64,000 nucleotides of DNA from the NCBI GenBank assembly GCA_951812315.1, contig CATOSA010000030.1, positions 1 through 64,000 on the forward strand. The letters run 5' to 3'. The stretch is from an uncultured Burkholderiales bacterium. Lineage in GTDB: Bacteria > Pseudomonadota > Gammaproteobacteria > Burkholderiales > Eutrophovitaceae. A program made the translations under genes and the position numbers. Positions within the stretch are counted from its first letter, which is position 1; each line of letters begins with the position of its first letter. Of the stretch, positions 29,082 to 38,017 are shown piece by piece. The notes below the pieces were generated by a model. That model had not been told where the DNA came from. It ran no database searches and worked only from the letters and a program-made list of their open reading frames with translations.

Positions 29082-30251
29082 TTAGCGGGCACCAGTCATT
29101 GCAGTGCCCATCAGCGATTCGAAGTTCGCCCGATAAAACTTGTCGAGCACTTCCTCGGGCAGACCTTCGGTCGTTTTCTTGAAACGGCCATAGGGGTTTC
29201 GTCCGCCTTCAACGTGCGGAAAGTCTGACGAGAACATGCAGATATCCGGCGAACTGTTTTCGATAATCCATCCTGCGTCTTCAGTCGGGTAAGGCGTTAC
29301 CCGCACTTGCCGCGTGACATATTCTTCAGGGCGAAGTACGAGCTTGCGCAGGCGCTCCTCGTGGCGGCCGAACGCTTCCATCGCCGCAGCAAGCTGACGT
29401 ATGTAGCCCGGCACCCAGACAGCACCGAGTTCAATCACGCCAATCATCAGTTTTGGAAACCTGTCCAGCACGCCGTCCAGAATCAACATCGACAGCGCTT
29501 GCTGTGGGCCGGTAGGAATAGCCATATAGGATATAGAGCGGAAGTTTTCATCGCCACCGTGAAAATCCGGTGTTGCCGGCAAGCCATTTACGGCATGCGC
29601 CCTGGGCAATACGAAATCCGCCGCACCGACATGAAACAGGATCGGGATGCCGGCTTCTTGAGCCTGTGCCCATATCTGGTCGAGTTGAACATGGCTGGTT
29701 GCATGCCGCCTGGGACATGCCCAAGGAATCAGTAGCGCCGCGGCACCCATCCTGATCGCCTCTGCCGCTGCAATCGGTGCGTTGTCAAGATCGGCCAGTG
29801 GAACATTACAAACCGGCAACAAACGCTTGTCGACAGCGCAGAAGTCAATCTGCGCACGATTGGATGCGCGCGCCATTGCGTACAGAAGATCAATGTTGTC
29901 TCCGTGCTCCAGACTTTCCAGCAAAACATTGGAGGTCGTAGGAAATATCAACTGGTTCTGTACGCCTAACAAGTCAACGGCCCTGCTGCGATCCTGCTTG
30001 CGGAACGCCCCCATCGCGAGATGGTTCTTTCGCGCCATGAACTCAGTCTCTTCGTCTGCGCGAAACGCGGCATCTTCGTGCCTTTCAAGAACGGCCTGAA
30101 ACGCATCATTTCGCGGACCGAAGAACACCTTGTCGAACTCGACCTGGATTGCATCGCGCATGTCCGGATCTGAAAACGGCTTCAGCCAGTCGGGCGTTTC
30201 CATGATGTGCGCGTCGGCATCGTGAACGATTCGATCTTCAATGTACGGCAT
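29082..30251 (-). CDS. Amidohydrolase family 2 protein (ACMSD-like barrel)
   Basis: 389 residues. The N-terminal VHDADAHIMETP carries the metal-binding D-x-H variant of the HxH motif; the barrel continues with IPWACPRRHA, AGIPILFHVGAADFVLP (metal His) and ends SSDFPHVEGGRNPYGRF with the metal Asp. The tail GLPEEVLDKFYRANFESLMG is typical of the family, which includes decarboxylases and hydrolases of aromatic breakdown products. Cytoplasmic; single gene, convergent with the small plus-strand gene. Substrate unknown. Confidence 0.85.
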   Translation of the reverse strand: MPYIEDRIVHDADAHIMETPDWLKPFSDPDMRDAIQVEFDKVFFGPRNDAFQAVLERHEDAAFRADEETEFMARKNHLAMGAFRKQDRSRAVDLLGVQNQLIFPTTSNVLLESLEHGDNIDLLYAMARASNRAQIDFCAVDKRLLPVCNVPLADLDNAPIAAAEAIRMGAAALLIPWACPRRHATSHVQLDQIWAQAQEAGIPILFHVGAADFVLPRAHAVNGLPATPDFHGGDENFRSISYMAIPTGPQQALSMLILDGVLDRFPKLMIGVIELGAVWVPGYIRQLAAAMEAFGRHEERLRKLVLRPEEYVTRQVRVTPYPTEDAGWIIENSSPDICMFSSDFPHVEGGRNPYGRFKKTTEGLPEEVLDKFYRANFESLMGTAMTGAR

Positions 30252-30466
30252 AGTTCTTCCCGGGGTGTCAATATTGGCTGTGTTGAATCTGTTTCGAATA
30301 ATACTATCCGAAATGATCGAAGGATCACACCGTCAACGCGGTGTCGCCGCATACTCAAGGCAGACATCAGGGAAGCGATTGTAGAATGTACCCAGGTGCC
30401 ACCAGGTGTTGCATTGAGCCAAGTGTCTCATTGAAATGGCGACCTCAATCAAGCGCGAGACTCCAC

Positions 30467-30478
30467 GAATCTGACCCC
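30467..30478 (+). repeat. Dispersed intergenic motif, copy 4 (GAATCTGACCCC)
   Basis: One mismatch to the consensus GAGTCTGACCCC. It lies in the gap between the amidohydrolase start (30251) and the isomerase start (30530). Confidence 0.45.
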
Positions 30479-30529
30479 TTCACTTGTTGTGTGGACGGTC
30501 AAGTCAATTACCGATGAAGGTATAAGCTG

Positions 30530-31360
30530 GTGCCCCAGTTTGCCGCAAACCTGCATTATCTATTTACCGAGGTGCCATTCATGGAGCGCTTCGAAGCCGC
30601 CGCAAGAGCCGGGTTCAAGGCAGTTGAATTCCAGGTGCCGTACGACTATCCACCGGCCGAATTGCGCGCCCCGCTGTTGGCGAATGATTTGAAAATGGTA
30701 CTGTTCGACGCCCCGATGGGTGACTGGAATCGCGGGGATCGCGGCCTTGCGGCGGTCCCGGGACGCGAGCAAGAGTTTCGCGATAGTTTGCCGCGGGTGC
30801 TCGAATACGCCGCGGCGCTTGATTGCAATACTGTGCACGTCATGGCCGGTGTTGTCGGCAGCGGCGATGCCTTTGAGCAGGCCGAGCGCGTGTACGTCGA
30901 CAATCTTCGCCATGCCGCAGAATTTCTTGGCACGCATGGCATCGCTGCGGTGATCGAGCCGATCAACAATCAAATGGGGGTGGTTGCAGGCGGTCCGGAT
31001 TACACCACCCAGGGCATGCATGGCTATTTTCTGAATCACACTGCACAGGCACGCCGCATAATCGAAGCGGTCGGCTCGGACAATCTGTTCCTGCATCTCG
31101 ATTGTTATCACATGCAGATGCTTGAAGGGAACCTGGCGCAGTCAATCCGCGACAACATTGCGATCACACGGCACTTCCAGATTGCCGGGGTGCCGGGTCG
31201 GCATGAGCCCGATGTTGGCGAGATCAACTATCCGTTTATATTCGACCTCATGGATGAGTTAGGCTATACGGGTTGGGTCGGCTGCGAGTACAGACCATAT
31301 GGTGCGACTCTGGAAGGGCTCGGCTGGGCGCAGCGTTACGGCATCGGGCTTGAGGCATAA
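30530..31360 (+). CDS. Hydroxypyruvate isomerase-like TIM-barrel protein
   Basis: 276 residues of the xylose-isomerase-like barrel group. The pattern MPQFAANLHYLFTEVPFMER, FKAVEFQVPYDYP, NTVHVMAGV, AAVIEPINNQ (metal Glu), FLHLDCYHMQ (metal Asp/His) and WVGCEYRPYG (final Glu) is that of Hyi/OtnI enzymes, which interconvert hydroxypyruvate or 2-oxo-tetronate forms. Start GTG 30530; the ribosome-binding site is weak (GAAGG). Cytoplasmic. Stands alone between two intergenic gaps, so the pathway is not shown by neighbours. Confidence 0.85.
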   Translation: MPQFAANLHYLFTEVPFMERFEAAARAGFKAVEFQVPYDYPPAELRAPLLANDLKMVLFDAPMGDWNRGDRGLAAVPGREQEFRDSLPRVLEYAAALDCNTVHVMAGVVGSGDAFEQAERVYVDNLRHAAEFLGTHGIAAVIEPINNQMGVVAGGPDYTTQGMHGYFLNHTAQARRIIEAVGSDNLFLHLDCYHMQMLEGNLAQSIRDNIAITRHFQIAGVPGRHEPDVGEINYPFIFDLMDELGYTGWVGCEYRPYGATLEGLGWAQRYGIGLEA

Positions 31361-31425
31361 CAGGTGACAACTTCATGCGTTTTGATTCAGACCTTGAGAA
31401 TGTTTGATCTTGTCAAAGTTTCAGG

Positions 31426-33072
31426 GTGAGAAAAGGCTTGCGCGATTTTGCGGTCGAGGAGACCGACACATTGATTCTGAGTAAATCGACGTCCCGGGAC
31501 GGGAGAGCGAAGCGGGCAGATCAGCGTGGACGCTTCGCGTTCGGCTTTATCGCCACGTTGGCATTGGCGTTAGCGCTTTCCGGTTGTAGGTCAAACGAAG
31601 ATGCGGCGCCGTCTGCCACTACGGCCTCGCAAACACCCGCGGTCGAAGACGTCGCTACCGGCCCCGGGGCACACAAACTTCTGGGAACCAAGGCTGACCA
31701 ATTAGGCCTGCTTCAAAACCTGGAGCGCGGCCGGCCGTGGACTGGCGGTTTTGACGGAATGGTGGAGCGGCGCGTGATTCGCGTTTTGCTGGTCCCCAAT
31801 CGCACCAATTACTTTCTCGACGGCGCCGTGCAGCGCGGAATGACGTACGACGCGATGGTTGCGTTTGAGAAATTCCTGAACAAGCGACTTGGCAAGCGCA
31901 AGTCGAAGGTCCATATCGCGATTCTGCCGGTGCCGCGAGATATGCTGATACCCGCACTCGTCAGCGGGCTGGGTGATGTGGCTGCGGCCAATCTGACAAT
32001 TACCGATGAGCGACGCAACATCGTGGATTTCTCGACGCCCTTTGTCTCTGGGGTCCGGGAGTTAGTGGTGACCGGGCCCTCGGCACCCGCGATATCAAGT
32101 GTGGATGATTTGTCGGGGCAAGAGGTCTGGGTGCGCAAAACCAGCAGCTTCCGCGAGAGCCTGGTGAGCCTCAACACACGACTCCAATCACAAGGCAAGA
32201 CACCGGTTGTGATTCGTGCCGCCGACGAACATCTTGAGACCGAAGATCTTCTCGAAATGGTTAACGTCGGCATCCTCGGAATCACGATTGCGGACGACCC
32301 GATCGCCGCGCTGTGGGCGAAAGTGTTCGAGAACATCACCGTGCACGACGATCTGGCAATCCGGACCGGGGGGGAAATCGCATGGATGTTTCGCAAGAAC
32401 AGTCCGAAGCTCGCGCAGGAGGTCAATGCGTTTGCCGCAACGGCCAAAGAAGGCACACTGATGGGCAACATGACCTTGCAGAAATACCTGAAGAGCACGC
32501 GATGGATACGCAGCGCCGCCACGCGGGAGGATCTCAAGCGTTTCGACGCGACGGTGCATTTCTTCCAGACATATTCGGGGCAGTACGAATTCGATTACCT
32601 GATGATGGTCGCCCAGGGATTTCAGGAGTCGCGGCTGGACCAGCGCGTTCGCAGTTCCGCCGGTGCAGTCGGCATCATGCAGCTACTGCCGTCCACAGCC
32701 GCCGACCCCGCTGTCGCGATCACAGAGATCGACAAGGCCGAGCACAATGTACACGCCGGAATCAAATACATGCGCTGGATTATCGACAACTATTTCGCGG
32801 ACGAAGACCTGGATCCGAAGCAGCAGACACTTTTTGCCTTCGCCTCCTACAACGCCGGACCCAACCGCATTCGACGGCTACGCCGCAAAGCCGAAGAGCG
32901 AGGCCTCGACCCGGACGTCTGGTTCAACAACGTTGAAGTCATCGCGGCCGAGGACATCGGACGGGAGACGGTGCAGTATGTGAGCAACATCTACAAGTAC
33001 TACCTCGCCTACACCCTGATCACCGAACAGCAGGCGCGCCGGCAGCAGGCGATCGAACGGGCAAAACAATAA
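31426..33072 (+). CDS. MltF-like lytic transglycosylase lipoprotein
   Basis: About 548 residues. A lipobox (LALALSGC, Cys near 54 of the longest frame) predicts a lipoprotein. Residues about 100-350 form a periplasmic solute-binding-like domain (RRVIRVLLVPNRTNYFLDG, then GVRELVVTGPSA); from about 385 an SLT domain has catalytic Glu in GFQESRLDQRVRSSAGAVG and then MQLLPSTA, followed by HAGIKYMRWI and FASYNAGPNRI. It cleaves the glycan strand of peptidoglycan to 1,6-anhydro ends. Start is uncertain: GTG 31426 lacks a ribosome-binding site and leaves a long leader. Single gene. Confidence 0.85.
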   Translation: MRKGLRDFAVEETDTLILSKSTSRDGRAKRADQRGRFAFGFIATLALALALSGCRSNEDAAPSATTASQTPAVEDVATGPGAHKLLGTKADQLGLLQNLERGRPWTGGFDGMVERRVIRVLLVPNRTNYFLDGAVQRGMTYDAMVAFEKFLNKRLGKRKSKVHIAILPVPRDMLIPALVSGLGDVAAANLTITDERRNIVDFSTPFVSGVRELVVTGPSAPAISSVDDLSGQEVWVRKTSSFRESLVSLNTRLQSQGKTPVVIRAADEHLETEDLLEMVNVGILGITIADDPIAALWAKVFENITVHDDLAIRTGGEIAWMFRKNSPKLAQEVNAFAATAKEGTLMGNMTLQKYLKSTRWIRSAATREDLKRFDATVHFFQTYSGQYEFDYLMMVAQGFQESRLDQRVRSSAGAVGIMQLLPSTAADPAVAITEIDKAEHNVHAGIKYMRWIIDNYFADEDLDPKQQTLFAFASYNAGPNRIRRLRRKAEERGLDPDVWFNNVEVIAAEDIGRETVQYVSNIYKYYLAYTLITEQQARRQQAIERAKQ

Positions 33073-33276
33073 CGGTGAATGCGGCAGCGGGGAACCGGTT
33101 AGTTCGGCTGGAGAATCTGCCGGATCTGCACAACCATTAGAGTTTTCGAAATACAGCGGCTTCTATTCGGCACGATGCGCTGAGCGGGCTGATGCGAAAT
33201 TTGCAAGTGGCCCGTGCGTTACTATTGAGACTTGCGCAGCTAACGCGGCATCAAAAAATCAAATCGGGAGGAACAG

Positions 33277-34053
33277 ATGGACCTAGGACTTGCTGGCCGT
33301 ACGGCACTGATTACCGGAGCCTCCAAAGGGATTGGCTATGGCGCCGCGGAGAGTCTGGCGCAAGCCGGGTGCAATGTTCATATCGCAGCACGCACGCGCG
33401 CGGATCTCGAAGCGGCACAGGCTCAGTTGAAAGACAAGTACGGCGTTGGCGTTGAAATACATGCGACGGATTTGTCCGATGGCGATGCAGCGCGCGCTCT
33501 GGTCGAGCAGTGCAAGGACGTCGACATTCTGGTCAACAATGCAGGCGCCATTCCTGCGGGTGACATACACCAGGTTACGGAGGATCGCTGGCGTGACGCG
33601 TGGAACCTGAAAGTATTCGGTTACCAGAACATGTGCCGGGCGATGCTGACGCATATGCGCGAACGCGGCAGCGGCGTTATCGTCAACGTGATCGGCGCCG
33701 CGGGTGAAGCGCACACGCCGGCATACATCGCAGGAACCGCAGGCAACGCGTCCATCATGGCAATGACGCGAGCGCTGGGCGCGACCAGCCGCTCTTACGG
33801 CGTCCGGGTTGTCGGAATCAATCCCGGGTTCATCGCCACGGACCGCATGACGACAATTTTGCGGACGAAGGCGGAAAAAGAACTCGGTGATGCCAGCAGG
33901 TGGGAGGAGTTGATTGACAAGACCTATCCGCCCGGAACATCCAAGCACATCGGCGACATGGTGGCGTTTCTTGCGTCCGACCTGTCCGCCAATACCACCG
34001 GCACCATCATTACGATAGACGGCGGGTCATCGGCGCGCGGTACCAGTGTGTAA
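33277..34053 (+). CDS. Short-chain dehydrogenase/reductase
   Basis: 258 residues, classic SDR. TGASKGIGYGAAESLA is the cofactor glycine motif, NNAGAIPAGD follows, and catalytic Ser/Tyr/Lys positions deviate: the usual Tyr-x3-Lys near residue 155 reads YIAGTAGN, so Lys is not at the expected place. That makes activity uncertain or marks a divergent subgroup. C-terminal SANTTGTIITIDGG is typical. GGGAGG just before ATG 33277 is a good ribosome-binding site. A hairpin downstream ends transcription. Confidence 0.8.
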   Translation: MDLGLAGRTALITGASKGIGYGAAESLAQAGCNVHIAARTRADLEAAQAQLKDKYGVGVEIHATDLSDGDAARALVEQCKDVDILVNNAGAIPAGDIHQVTEDRWRDAWNLKVFGYQNMCRAMLTHMRERGSGVIVNVIGAAGEAHTPAYIAGTAGNASIMAMTRALGATSRSYGVRVVGINPGFIATDRMTTILRTKAEKELGDASRWEELIDKTYPPGTSKHIGDMVAFLASDLSANTTGTIITIDGGSSARGTSV

Positions 34054-34055
34054 CG

Positions 34056-34085
34056 ACCGCCGGCCGGTGCGCCGGCGGTTCTTGA
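34056..34085 (+). terminator. Hairpin terminator after the SDR gene
   Basis: Stem ACCGCCGGC (34056-34064) pairs with GCCGGCGGT (34071-34079), loop CGGTGC, then TTCTTG. The stem is strong, the T-run short. Placed directly after the SDR stop and before the convergent cupin stop. Confidence 0.55.
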
Positions 34086-34097
34086 TAGCCTTGTGCC

Positions 34098-34541
34098 TTA
34101 AGCGGTAGCTTCCTCGTGACCCGGAATGCTCTCGACAGTCCGGGTTTCGTGAATTGCGGGTGACAGCACTTCCAGCGCCTCAAAGTCGTCGGAACACGCA
34201 ATCTCGTTATGACGGATTGCAGCCGGCGCATGTACGCAGTCTCCTGCGCGAAAGGTCAACTCACCCTCCTGGCCTTCGTAGATGAACTTGATCCAGCCTT
34301 TGAGCACGATATAGAACTGCAAATCGACCATGTGCTGATGCGGACCAGTGGTGTGCATATCGTGATCCGTGCCTTTGTGCGTGTCCTTTACGCGGATGAT
34401 GTGGGCGTGCACCTTGCCGCTGGTCGCGTCGGCAAGACCAAGATCGCGGTATTCCATGAACTCACGAAGTCCCGGCTTGTAAACGGCGTCCTTGGCGTAG
34501 CTGACGGAGAATTTTTGTTCAGGGTCAGGTTTGTTCGACAT
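34098..34541 (-). CDS. Cupin-domain protein (paralogue of 56361-56777)
   Basis: 147 residues, single cupin domain: YRDLGLADATSGKVHAHIIR precedes HTTGPHQHMVDLQFYIVLKG (metal His) and EGELTFRAGDCVHAPAAIRH. A tail CSDDFEALEVLSP follows. ATG 34541 has GGGGGAGAGACAC before it. The same architecture, including the YRDLG-x-H(I/L)IR lead-in and the CSDDFE tail, recurs at 56361-56777, so both belong to one family, probably small-molecule binding or dioxygenase-like. Function unknown. Confidence 0.8.
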   Translation of the reverse strand: MSNKPDPEQKFSVSYAKDAVYKPGLREFMEYRDLGLADATSGKVHAHIIRVKDTHKGTDHDMHTTGPHQHMVDLQFYIVLKGWIKFIYEGQEGELTFRAGDCVHAPAAIRHNEIACSDDFEALEVLSPAIHETRTVESIPGHEEATA

Positions 34542-34734
34542 GTGTCTCTCCCCCATAAGTGGATAAGCACTCAGTATGAGCGCGCTGTGTCGGCGAGCGT
34601 GCCGACAGCTCGTAAGCCGCAGTATAAGACACTATACGGACGGGAAATCCGGGGACCGAGAACCGCTTTGCGGCGCTCCATAGCGAGCGAGACAGGCGCG
34701 GCCCCGGGCCGGTGATCAATCAGGCCAGGTCAGA

Positions 34735-35334
34735 TCAGGCGGCAAGGATTCTCTCTACAAAATCGACTCGGTCCTGGCCCCACAACAACTCGTCACCAAT
34801 GACGTAGGTAGGCGCGCCGAACACGCCGCGCTCCAATGCCTCACTGGTGTTCGCCGCGTAGCGGGCCAGCACATCCGGATTTTCCATCTGCGCCAGAAAG
34901 TCGAGGTTGCGATAGCCGCTCCTGGTTGCAACATCGCTCAACGTAGCAGGATCATCAATATCCCTGTTTTCAACCCACAAACTTTCCATGACGCCCTGAA
35001 CGAATGCGCCGGGGTCTTCGCCCTGCAGTATGGCAGCAACAATTGCATGATCCGCCCTAAGCGTCTTCGGTGGAAAATATTTCGGCTGCAGACTTATGTC
35101 GATGCCGCGAAACGCGCTCCAGCGTCGCAGTTCAGCAAGACGATTGGCCTGGCGCGCAGCACTGCGCTGTTTCACAGGGACGCCTCCAGTCTTCGGGAAA
35201 ATCGCACTGACCAGATCCACCGGCTTGTGGTTCACAGTGGCGTTGTTCTGCGACGCGATTTCGCTGAAGCGTGCATGGCCCAGGAACGCCCAGGGCGAGG
35301 CCGCGGTGAAGTAGTAGTCCACAGTCTTGGACAT
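34735..35334 (-). CDS. DsbA-like isomerase, 2-hydroxychromene-2-carboxylate isomerase family
   Basis: 199 residues from MSKTVDYY. The kappa-GST/DsbA-like fold is shown by VDYYFTAASPWAFLGHARF (Ser near 15 replacing the CxxC) and the C-terminal RGVFGAPTYVIGDELLWGQDR. Such enzymes use glutathione to isomerise aromatic-ring cleavage products. The longest frame extends 34 codons further upstream without homology; CGGAGCTGAACTG before ATG 35334 supports the shorter start. Cytoplasmic. Near another GST gene (35492) but divergent from it. Confidence 0.85.
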   Translation of the reverse strand: MSKTVDYYFTAASPWAFLGHARFSEIASQNNATVNHKPVDLVSAIFPKTGGVPVKQRSAARQANRLAELRRWSAFRGIDISLQPKYFPPKTLRADHAIVAAILQGEDPGAFVQGVMESLWVENRDIDDPATLSDVATRSGYRNLDFLAQMENPDVLARYAANTSEALERGVFGAPTYVIGDELLWGQDRVDFVERILAA

Positions 35335-35411
35335 CAGTTCAGCTCCGTGCAAAAAGGCAGAACAATACCCTATCTCACGTTCGATTCGAGTGACCTGGCC
35401 GTGGCTCTCGT

Positions 35412-35424
35412 AGTCTGTCGGACT
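35412..35424. repeat. AGTCTGTCGGACT motif, copy 2
   Basis: Identical to 4270-4282; lies in the gap between the divergent isomerase and GST genes. Confidence 0.45.
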
Positions 35425-35491
35425 TGCCAGATGCATCTTCAGGCGTTATACCGACGCTTCCGTTTCGTCCATTAAAGGAAAATTCCTTGCC

Positions 35492-36127
35492 ATGAAGCTC
35501 TACGACTTTCCCCTCGCTGCAAACAGCCAGCGAGTGAAAATATTTCTGACCGAAAAAGGCCTGACAGTGCCCACCGTCGAACTCAATCTTCGTGAAGGAG
35601 AACAGTTCAAGGAACCTTTTGCGAGCCTCAATCCGTTTCACTGCGTTCCGGTTCTGGAACTCGATGACGGGACTGCAATTGCCGAATCGGTCAGCGTGTG
35701 CCGTTATCTGGAGGAGTTACACCCGGAGCCTTCACTGTTTGGACGTGATCCGGTAGAACGCGCGACGATCGACATGTGGAATCGCCGCGTCGAGATCGAC
35801 GGCTTCATGCCAATTCTGCATGCCGTGCGCAATAAACTGCCGAACTTCAAGGGTCGCGTGATACCTGGCTATCGCAGCGAGCTGCCGCAATTGCCTGAAT
35901 TGGTCGAACGCGGCCAGGACATGCTGAAAGTGGTGCTCGGACGCATCGATCCACAGCTTGCGAAATCGGAATTCATCGCGGGACCGAACATCAGTATTGC
36001 CGACATTACCGGCTATTTCATGATGAATATGGCGAGAAATCTGGAGATGGATATTGAAGGTCCATATCCGAATGCGTTTCGCTGGCACCAGACGTTGTCG
36101 GAACGCCCGAGTACGCAGAATCTCTAG
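35492..36127 (+). CDS. Glutathione S-transferase family protein
   Basis: 211 residues. N-terminal thioredoxin-like domain: MKLYDFPLAANSQRVKIFLT (Ser/Asn near the active-site position), HCVPVLELDDGTAIAESVSV with the gamma-Glu site, then ICRYLEE-like YLEELHPEPSLFG. C-terminal helical domain ends NAFRWHQTLSERPS. AAAGGAAA at 35473-35480 precedes ATG 35492. Substrate unknown; proximity to a DsbA-like isomerase suggests aromatic or lignin-type metabolism, as inference only. Confidence 0.85.
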   Translation: MKLYDFPLAANSQRVKIFLTEKGLTVPTVELNLREGEQFKEPFASLNPFHCVPVLELDDGTAIAESVSVCRYLEELHPEPSLFGRDPVERATIDMWNRRVEIDGFMPILHAVRNKLPNFKGRVIPGYRSELPQLPELVERGQDMLKVVLGRIDPQLAKSEFIAGPNISIADITGYFMMNMARNLEMDIEGPYPNAFRWHQTLSERPSTQNL

Positions 36128-36281
36128 ACGGAGATTGCGACTATAAGGCTGTTCTGATTATTCGAATCGTACCTTTGACTCAGATGCAATGTCGGCTTAG
36201 ACCCGGGGACTAAGCCGACCTACATAGACCTGGCGAAAGCTGTGTCAGCAGCGCCTCGGCCGGCGGCATTGAGCTTTGCAC

Positions 36282-36620
36282 TCAGGCCGCCAACTTGGTA
36301 TCAGTATCGCGACGACCTGCCATTGATGCCTGCTCCATGCCGGGCCACCTGCGATCGGCAAATACCTCTTGCACATCGCTGTCTGTGTTACTTTCGCGCT
36401 TTGCTGCAGCGGTCGAGAGCACCGCGATCTGATCGTCCGGCTTGTGCCAGGGCCAGGTTTCGGGCCCTTGCCTGAGCAGATCCCTTGAAAGGCCGAGATC
36501 GGCAAGGTGAGCGTCGCTCAGACGAAGAAGGTAGTTCTGCGCACGCCGCTGCGCACTGCGCTCGAGGGCACTGGTAAACCCGTGCATCATGCGGCTCAAG
36601 AGTGTTGTATTGGTAGTCAT
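36282..36620 (-). CDS. DUF1127-domain protein
   Basis: 112 residues. The conserved piece is RLSDAHLADLGLSRDLLRQG around residues 33-52, the DUF1127 pattern; the family is often small (45-80 aa) and basic. A C-terminal extension of about 55 residues is polar and unrecognised. ATG 36620 follows GTGGAG. In some alphaproteobacteria such proteins take part in RNA and phosphate control; a role here is unknown. Divergent from the LysR gene. Confidence 0.75.
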   Translation of the reverse strand: MTTNTTLLSRMMHGFTSALERSAQRRAQNYLLRLSDAHLADLGLSRDLLRQGPETWPWHKPDDQIAVLSTAAAKRESNTDSDVQEVFADRRWPGMEQASMAGRRDTDTKLAA

Positions 36621-36714
36621 ATTATTTGCTCCACAAAATTTCCGATGACGTAAATATAGGGGCAATGCTGTGCTGCAACAAACGAATCTTTCTAATGTCG
36701 GCGGTAAGTAGAAC

Positions 36715-37722
36715 TTGACACCAATTAGACGTCTAATCAGTCACTTATCGATGAGTGCGCTGCGCGGCTTCGAGGCTGTGGCGCGGCTTGGAAGCTTTCG
36801 CAAGGCGGCCCAGGAACTGCACGTCACGCCTGCCGCCGTCAGCCAGCAAATCAAGGGGCTTGAAGAGCAATTGGGCCAGCGCCTGTTCCATCGCCAGACA
36901 ACCGGATTGGCCCTGACGAGGGCCGGCCAGGTTGGCCTGCCGTTGGTACGCGAAGGCCTGGCCTCGCTCGAAAGTGCCGCCCAGGTCATGGCCGTGCAGC
37001 GAAGCGCCGATACCCTGACCGTCTGGACCGCGCCGTCATTCGCCTCCAAGTGGTTGATGCCGCGCCTGCACCGCTTCGTTGACCAGCATCCGTCAATCGA
37101 CATACGGCTGAGTGCGTCCCCGTTGTTGATCGAAGGCGCGCGGACAAGTGGTGTCATCAGTAGTGACGACTTACGCCGTCACGGTGTGGACATCGCGATC
37201 CGTTTTGGACAAGGCCAGTACCCGGGCTGCAAGGTGGACAAGCTGTTGCCTATTACCGCTGTACCGCTATGCAGCCCGAAACTCATGACCGGCGAACACC
37301 CGCTGCGTGAGCCGGCCGACTTGCGTCACCACACACTGTTGCACGACGACACCGCTTATGAGGGCAGGCCCGACTGGGCGAGCTGGCTCGCGCTTGCTGG
37401 CGTCACCGGCGTCGATGTTAATCACGGCCTGCGCTTCAATCACGCTTCAATGGTTCTGGAAGCGGCGGTCGAGGGACAAGGCGTGGCGATGACCTTGTTG
37501 CCGCTTGCGGCGGGAGATCTGGCCAGTGGCCGGCTGGTGATTCCGTTTACCCCGAGTGTGGAAATGGACGCCGCTTACTATCTGATCAGCCTGCAAACCG
37601 CGGACGAAACCGAAGCACCGGAAACCACCGCATTTCGCGAGTGGATTCTGGACGAGGCGCGGCAGGAAATGGACGGTCAACAGGCAAACCAGGAAATCGC
37701 AACCGGTTCACAATCCGGGTAG
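36715..37722 (+). CDS. LysR-family transcriptional regulator (GcvA-like)
   Basis: 335 residues. N-terminal winged helix-turn-helix: FEAVARLGSFRKAAQELHVT and PAAVSQQIKGLEEQLGQRLF. The effector domain follows (LTVWTAPSFASKWLMPRLHR, DIAIRFGQGQYPG). The GcvA-type ALRGFEAVA start and RRL- leader fit TTG 36715, but ATG 36751 is also possible and would put the palindrome below in the 5' region. Divergent from the DUF1127 gene; its target is unknown. The C-terminus has a Gln-rich tail. Confidence 0.85.
   Translation: MTPIRRLISHLSMSALRGFEAVARLGSFRKAAQELHVTPAAVSQQIKGLEEQLGQRLFHRQTTGLALTRAGQVGLPLVREGLASLESAAQVMAVQRSADTLTVWTAPSFASKWLMPRLHRFVDQHPSIDIRLSASPLLIEGARTSGVISSDDLRRHGVDIAIRFGQGQYPGCKVDKLLPITAVPLCSPKLMTGEHPLREPADLRHHTLLHDDTAYEGRPDWASWLALAGVTGVDVNHGLRFNHASMVLEAAVEGQGVAMTLLPLAAGDLASGRLVIPFTPSVEMDAAYYLISLQTADETEAPETTAFREWILDEARQEMDGQQANQEIATGSQSG
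36724..36737. promoter_or_regulatory. 14-bp palindrome at the LysR gene start
   Basis: ATTAGACGTCTAAT is a perfect palindrome, AT-rich for this region. It lies 14 bp upstream of ATG 36751 or inside the first codons if TTG 36715 is used. A self-regulatory operator is plausible. Confidence 0.4.
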
Positions 37723-37810
37723 ACGCGCGAACCACAACAACAGGCCCGGATACTTCCCGACGCGTTGCCGTTGACGCTTGTCGTGTCGTCGATACGGGCA
37801 TCGCAATGCG

Positions 37811-38005
37811 CTAGTGTAGTGCTTCACTATTATTGGCGCTTATGTTGGATTGCGGAAATAGGGCCCAAATGAACAAAAGTGGCGAAATTTGCCTCAGACA
37901 AGGCGCAAACCACAGCGAGGTTGGCCACCTCGCGAGGATTTGTAACGCAGTATCAGGCGAATTCTCGCCATCTTTTGTGCCGTTAATAGTGAAGCACTAC
38001 ACTAG
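37811..38005. mobile_element. 195-bp MITE-like element with 21-bp terminal inverted repeats
   Basis: Left end 37811-37831 begins CTAGTGTAGTGCTTCACTAT; the right end 37985-38005 is its exact reverse complement over 21 bp. The 153 bp between has no open frame. The outermost CTAG is self-complementary and could be a target duplication. A second, truncated copy is at 45860-45905. Such elements are moved by a transposase encoded elsewhere; none is visible here. Confidence 0.8.
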
Positions 38006-38017
38006 AGTTGCACCGTT

